In this document: piece by piece, positions 31,351 through 35,201 of the stretch
Position numbering within the stretch: the stretch's first letter is position 1
Layout of the letters: each line of letters opens with the position of its first letter
DNA from: Pseudomonadota bacterium
Lineage (GTDB): Bacteria > Pseudomonadota > Gammaproteobacteria > Burkholderiales > Thiobacillaceae
Direction: 5' to 3'
NCBI GenBank assembly: GCA_030691265.1
Contig: JAUYET010000039.1
Location: forward strand, 1 to 35,201
Length of the DNA stretch: 35,201 bases
Notes under the pieces: generated by a model
Seen by the model: only the letters and a program-made list of their open reading frames with translations
Database searches by the model: none
Told to the model about the DNA's origin: nothing
Translations under genes and position numbers: made by a program

Positions 31351-32649
31351 ATGGGCATTGGCAATGCAAACATTACCCGGGAGATCGTCAGGCTTGAGTT
31401 GGCTGGTCGGATACTGGCGGACCTGCTCCGCATGAACACCGTTCTTGGACCAGAGGCGGCGTTTCGTGCCCTGAATTTGCAGGTTCCAGCCATCCCTGGT
31501 CGGATAAACCTCACGCTGGACCGTATGCCTCACGAACTGAGGCTTGAAGACATCGATGTGGACAAGCTTCCTCTTGGCCGCGTTGTGATGGCGATGTACG
31601 ACTTCGCCTATGAGCAACACTTCCCGATTGGGATCGCCATGTATCAATTCCAGAATGAACTGGAGTTGGTCGAGGACTTCGTGATTCATCTGGACTCGGA
31701 ACTCTTCGCCCTGTTCTTGCATGACAGTTTCCACACACGCTCTGCGGGCGATGCCGAGTGGAAAGCCCTTCCGGCCCTATATGCCATGACCCAAGCTCGT
31801 CTGCGCCTGGACATGGGTGAAGACCTGATGATTGACGACATTGCCTTGCTGGCCGGCATGGCAGAAAAGAGCGTTCGTAACGCCACGAACGCAACTGGCG
31901 AAGGCCAGTTGCATGTTCGTTCCGGTGAAGTCACAGACTGGATCGAGAACGATGAGGCTCGCCGCTGGCTGTCGTTGCGCCGCGGGTTCGTCCCAACTCA
32001 CTTCGAAGAAATGTCAGCGGTGGACGGCGAGCATCCGGAATCGCTCAATTCTCTATTCGAGCTTGGCTGCTATATCGCCGAGCGTTGGTCAGCCCTGTGC
32101 ATGACTCCGGAGATGGTGCATGAGCAGCTCGAATGGCCTGATGCCAAATTTGATTATCTGAACGCGATTTCTGCGAACCCGCAAAACATAGACCCGCACG
32201 ACTGTGGCGACTTGGCACGCAGCCTATTGGTGAGCGAGTCCTGGTTTACCTCTCAGGTGATGACCAATCTGTATCCCCACCAAGTGGGATTGCTTTTGCA
32301 GCGTAAGCGAAAGTGTGAAACAGCCCTGCCTCAGCCGCAGCCATCGGTGAACAACGACCGGGTCTGCCAGCGCGTGCGGTTCACCTTGCATGACGGCACC
32401 GAACTGTTCCCGATCCGTATGAAAAACCGGCAGTCCGGCAAGGTAGCTTATCGCCTGTCCGAGGGCGGTCTGGAAGGCAACAAGTCGGACAAGGCCATCG
32501 AAGTCGAAGACGAAGACGAGATGATCACCTTGGTGTGCAGTGAGGAAAAATCGGTGCGCCTGTCGAGCGCTGATAACAAACGCCAGGGGCTTTACCGCAA
32601 AGGCGGACGTTCGGTACGCACCGTTGAGCTTGATGGCCAGGTGATCTGA
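31351..32649 (+). CDS. Unrecognised protein with a helix-turn-helix-like segment
   Basis: 432 residues, start ATG 31351 with CAGGAG ribosome binding site. I do not recognise the family. Residues about 165-190 (LMIDDIALLAGMAEKSVRNAT) look like a helix-turn-helix, followed by NDEARRWLSLRRGFVPT, a short pattern I associate with DNA-binding accessory proteins near XRE regulators. The C-terminal 120 residues are beta-rich with RVRFTLHDGTELFPIRMK and a basic tail (KRQGLYRKGGRSVRTVEL). There is no signal peptide or membrane segment. It is the first of five closely spaced plus-strand genes; the XRE gene follows after 10 bases. A regulator or a DNA-binding effector subunit is possible; neither is shown. 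Confidence 0.7.
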   Translation: MGIGNANITREIVRLELAGRILADLLRMNTVLGPEAAFRALNLQVPAIPGRINLTLDRMPHELRLEDIDVDKLPLGRVVMAMYDFAYEQHFPIGIAMYQFQNELELVEDFVIHLDSELFALFLHDSFHTRSAGDAEWKALPALYAMTQARLRLDMGEDLMIDDIALLAGMAEKSVRNATNATGEGQLHVRSGEVTDWIENDEARRWLSLRRGFVPTHFEEMSAVDGEHPESLNSLFELGCYIAERWSALCMTPEMVHEQLEWPDAKFDYLNAISANPQNIDPHDCGDLARSLLVSESWFTSQVMTNLYPHQVGLLLQRKRKCETALPQPQPSVNNDRVCQRVRFTLHDGTELFPIRMKNRQSGKVAYRLSEGGLEGNKSDKAIEVEDEDEMITLVCSEEKSVRLSSADNKRQGLYRKGGRSVRTVELDGQVI

Positions 32650-32659
32650 GGTGACACCC

Positions 32660-33067
32660 ATGGAAACCACCTCCCCAGTCGCCCGCCTGATCTCCGAACG
32701 AATCGACGCCACGGAACAACTGCAAAAAGACATTGCCATGAAGGCCGGCTTCGATAAGCCCAACATCATCACGATGATCAAGCAGGGCAAGACACGCCTG
32801 CCGCTCGACAAGGTTGGCCCGATGGCCCAGGCGCTGGAAATCGATCCGGTACAACTCTTGGAGATGTGCCTGGAGGAGTACCAGCCGGCAACATGGAAGG
32901 CGATTGCCCCTTACATGAAATCGGCCATCACCCAGGACGAACTCAGCTTGCTTACTGCGCTGCGCGCATCGGTTGGCGGCCCGTATCTATTGGCGCTCAG
33001 CGATGGGGCGAAAGCACACCTCGAAAGCTTCATTGCTTCGCTTCGCGCCCCCGCGATAACTCAGTAA
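32660..33067 (+). CDS. XRE-family helix-turn-helix regulator
   Basis: 135 residues from ATG 32660; GAGGTG just upstream is a good ribosome binding site and the in-frame GTG 32651 is less likely. The Cro/C1-type helix-turn-helix is in residues about 15-60 (LQKDIAMKAGFDKPNIITMIKQGKTRLPLDKVGPMAQAL). The C-terminal part (EEYQPATWKAIAPYM and a helical tail) has no known domain. It is followed by the DUF4258-like gene after 18 bases. Such pairs are often toxin-antitoxin operons in which the XRE protein is the antitoxin and repressor. Confidence 0.88.
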   Translation: METTSPVARLISERIDATEQLQKDIAMKAGFDKPNIITMIKQGKTRLPLDKVGPMAQALEIDPVQLLEMCLEEYQPATWKAIAPYMKSAITQDELSLLTALRASVGGPYLLALSDGAKAHLESFIASLRAPAITQ

Positions 33068-33085
33068 AGAAGGAGAAAACAAGCC

Positions 33086-33358
33086 ATGAACATGTCCCAG
33101 CACGCCATCCTTCGCAGCCGGCAACGCGCCATTTCACCCATGGTGATCGACCTTCTCCTGGAGTTCGGCAGTGTCACACCGGCCGGTGATGGTGCCTCGA
33201 AGGTGTTTTTCGACAAGACCGCCCGCCGCCGACTGAAGACCTACGCCGGGACACTGGCCGGGGTCATCAACGAGCATCTCGACGTTTATGTGGTTGTCGG
33301 CGCGGACAACAAAGTCATCACTGCGGCACATCTGACCGAACGCATTCGTCGCCATTGA
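33086..33358 (+). CDS. DUF4258-like small protein, putative toxin
   Basis: 90 residues from ATG 33086, preceded by AAGGAG. The N-terminus HAILRSRQRAISPMVIDLLLEFGS and the C-terminal strand VYVVVGADNKVITAAHL follow the DUF4258 pattern, a small fold in the wider group of RelE/BrnT-like RNases. No active site is proven, but His, Arg and Lys residues (H6, R9, R12, K44) are candidates. The XRE regulator gene lies directly upstream. A toxin role is inferred from size, fold pattern and position only. Confidence 0.7.
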   Translation: MNMSQHAILRSRQRAISPMVIDLLLEFGSVTPAGDGASKVFFDKTARRRLKTYAGTLAGVINEHLDVYVVVGADNKVITAAHLTERIRRH

Positions 33359-33416
33359 TCTGTAACTAACGCAAAGGATCCCCCTGTCTTTCCTCAACTG
33401 GAGCTTTACCAAAATC

Positions 33417-34196
33417 ATGGATACAAACCTTTTCGAACGCTTCGCTCCGGTCATCCGGTCCCTCGCTGCCGCCGAACTCGCCGGCGCCACGACACTGACC
33501 GCCAAACTATCTCTGGCGCATGACGGCGATATCGAGGTTTGCTACGCGCCCTTCGAGTACATCAACACGCAAGCCAGGGTGGTCATCGTCGGCATTACCC
33601 CCGGACGCACCCAGATGATCAATGCGATCAAGGAGGCGCGCCAACAGCTTGATCGTGGCGCGAACACGGTCAGCGCCCTGGCCGCAGCGAAACGCACGGG
33701 GGCCTTCTCCGGCGCGATGCGGCCCAATCTGGTTGGGTTGCTGGACTGTGTGGGCGTGAATCGTTGGCTCGGCATCCGCACTTGCGATGAGCTATTCGGG
33801 CTGGCGGCTCACCTGGTGCAGACCACCTCCGTGCTGCGCAATCCGGTTTTCGTCAGGGGGGAGAACTACAACGGCACCCCAAACATGACGCGCCACCCGT
33901 TCTTGCGCACCCAGCTCCTGACGCACTTTGGTGAGGATGCCAAGGCGCTGCCAAAGGCTGTATTCGTGCCGTTAGGAGACAAAGTGGCGGAAGCGCTCCA
34001 TTTCGTGGCCGATCAGGGACTACTGGACCACAGCCGTATTCTCGATGGCCTGCCCCATCCGTCGGGCGCTAATGCTGAGCGGATCGCCTACTTCCTGGGC
34101 CGGAAAAGCCGCAGTGCGCTTTCGGTGAAGACCAATGCCGACAAGCTGGATATGGCCCGCGACGGCATGACCAGGAAATTGCTGGCGCTGGCGTAA
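33417..34196 (+). CDS. Uracil-DNA-glycosylase-superfamily-like protein
   Basis: 259 residues. Residues about 52-64 (RVVIVGITPGRTQ) hold a GxxPG motif and residues about 200-215 (LDGLPHPSGANAERI) hold an HPS motif, the two blocks that line the base pocket of uracil-DNA glycosylases. Between them are YNGTPNMTRHPFLRTQLL and AVFVPLGDKVAEAL. The arrangement is right for the UDG fold. The residue after GI is Thr, not the Asp or Glu or Asn of classical families, so activity or target base may differ. It is 58 bases after the DUF4258-like gene and probably in the same operon. Some defence systems use UDG-fold enzymes; that link is inference. Confidence 0.65.
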   Translation: MDTNLFERFAPVIRSLAAAELAGATTLTAKLSLAHDGDIEVCYAPFEYINTQARVVIVGITPGRTQMINAIKEARQQLDRGANTVSALAAAKRTGAFSGAMRPNLVGLLDCVGVNRWLGIRTCDELFGLAAHLVQTTSVLRNPVFVRGENYNGTPNMTRHPFLRTQLLTHFGEDAKALPKAVFVPLGDKVAEALHFVADQGLLDHSRILDGLPHPSGANAERIAYFLGRKSRSALSVKTNADKLDMARDGMTRKLLALA

Positions 34197-34275
34197 ATCC
34201 TGCACCTCAAACACGCGGCGGTATAAAGCCGCCGCCGAAAAGCACACATCATTTCCAATAGTGGAGCAACAAAAG

Positions 34276-34701
34276 ATGGCCAAAATGAATTCAGAAACCC
34301 GGAAAAGAATCGTAGACCTCGCAGATGCATGCGGATTCGCCGTGCGCTTGAAGCCAGACGGTTCTGACCTCTACGACAAGAACCTGATATTTCGCTCAAG
34401 GGCGTATGCATCAGACGTCTATGTAAATAAGATCAATGGGATCAGCGAAACTTCCGGAATTTTCAGTTACCTCAAAGTCGCGGTACATCCTTTTCACTTC
34501 CGATCTGAGTTGGTTTCTGCTCATGGGGGAATAGAAGAGGACTTGAACCGTAGAACGGGGGTTAACCTGCACTCGAGCAGCAACTACGCGGATTTTCCTC
34601 AATACGCAGGTGCTCACGAACCGTGCGGAAAGTGCTACAAGGTCGGAAGCCTGGACGCTCTACAGCGGTTGCTGCAAGGATTTCAAAGGGCAGCAACATG
34701 A
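34276..34701 (+). CDS. Unrecognised protein with CxxC motif
   Basis: 141 residues from ATG 34276, with GGAG about 10 bases upstream; GTG 34261 in frame is an alternative. I do not recognise a family. It is a soluble protein with a helical N-terminus (SETRKRIVDLADACGFAVRL), a central part with alternating strands (YVNKINGISETSGIFSYLKV) and CGKC near the C-terminus. Its base composition is clearly lower in GC than the housekeeping genes, a sign of transfer. It is the last gene of the cassette, 79 bases after the UDG-like gene, and faces groL across a terminator. Confidence 0.65.
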   Translation: MAKMNSETRKRIVDLADACGFAVRLKPDGSDLYDKNLIFRSRAYASDVYVNKINGISETSGIFSYLKVAVHPFHFRSELVSAHGGIEEDLNRRTGVNLHSSSNYADFPQYAGAHEPCGKCYKVGSLDALQRLLQGFQRAAT

Positions 34702-34796
34702 TGTGCGACAGCGATTCCTAATGGCAGAACAGGATGTTTCTGGCTCTGACGTGACTTTCTATCTTGAAACCAGCCGGACGGCTGCCGGCGCTACAA

Positions 34797-34832
34797 AAAG
34801 CAAAAACCCCGCTTGCGCGGGGTTTTTGCTTT
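34797..34832. terminator. Bidirectional intrinsic terminator
   Basis: AAAGCAAAAACCCCGC, loop TTGC, then GCGGGGTTTTTGCTTT: a 16-base-pair perfect stem with A and T runs on both sides. It would end transcripts from the 34276 gene and from groL, which converge here. The rest of the 34702-34881 spacer holds no gene. Confidence 0.93.
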
Positions 34833-34881
34833 GCGACGAACCGGGATGCGAATCCCAGTCGGTAAACTAGACAAGCCGGAC

Positions 34882-35201
<320 letters not shown>

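Noticed and set aside
34836-34866. tRNA T-arm-like GGGATGCGAATCCC and possible attachment site near groL
   Set aside because: The loop is four bases and the rest of a tRNA is absent; it does not repeat the 3' ends of tRNA-Ala or tRNA-Glu, so no att pair is supported.
34610-34870. 86-codon plus-strand frame over the terminator
   Set aside because: It overlaps the 34276 gene and reads through the terminator stem; no family or ribosome binding site supports it.

Overview
The window looks like a GC-rich betaproteobacterial chromosome. The signs are the gene pairs and clusters trxA-rho, maf-rng, pilT-pilU divergent from yggS-proC-yggT-yggU, and rlmH next to a TIGR04348-type glycosyltransferase, together with lnt, fdxA and groL. 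A Nitrosomonadales-like lineage is possible, but that is an inference from gene content and repeat content; no marker here settles it.

Layout. 1-9668: uvrD (minus), a MoaD-like protein, lnt, selD, fdxA (minus), trxA, rho, an unrecognised receiver-like protein, an EVE-domain protein and a TauE/SafE permease. 9669-18496: pilU and pilT on minus, then the tightly coupled plus-strand series yggS-proC-yggT-yggU-dynamin-like GTPase, then rng and maf on minus. 18650-23592: an accessory stretch with an exported DUF4384-like protein, an exported seven-repeat WD40-caspase protein, a BrnA-type antitoxin whose BrnT toxin is reduced to a 3' remnant, and an AbrB/Doc toxin-antitoxin pair. 23899-28565: a MacAB-like operon read on minus (adaptor, ATPase, two FtsX-type permeases). 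28628-30341: rlmH, a SenB-like selenosugar synthase, tRNA-Ala(GGC) and tRNA-Glu(TTC). 30408-34701: a second accessory stretch with a PIN/RHH toxin-antitoxin pair and a five-gene plus-strand cassette (unknown HTH-like protein, XRE regulator, DUF4258-like protein, uracil-DNA-glycosylase-like protein, unknown protein). The window ends in the 3' part of groL (minus), which has an in-frame TAA.

The most striking large-scale feature is a set of long palindromes. At least thirteen copies of several families are present. Most share GTAG...CTAC ends although their bodies differ. They fill every spacer of the MacAB-like operon, sit on both sides of and inside lnt, supply the stop codons of lnt and doc, and in one case are bracketed by a 22-bp direct repeat that copies the end of the neighbouring gene.

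The best candidates for something undescribed are the 31351-34701 cassette with its UDG-like member, and the exported WD40-caspase beside an exported DUF4384-like partner. SelD (4321-5397) and the SenB-like enzyme (29092-30039) together suggest selenophosphate used for selenosugar or selenoneine chemistry. No stretch above about 300 bases lacks a gene or a described element.
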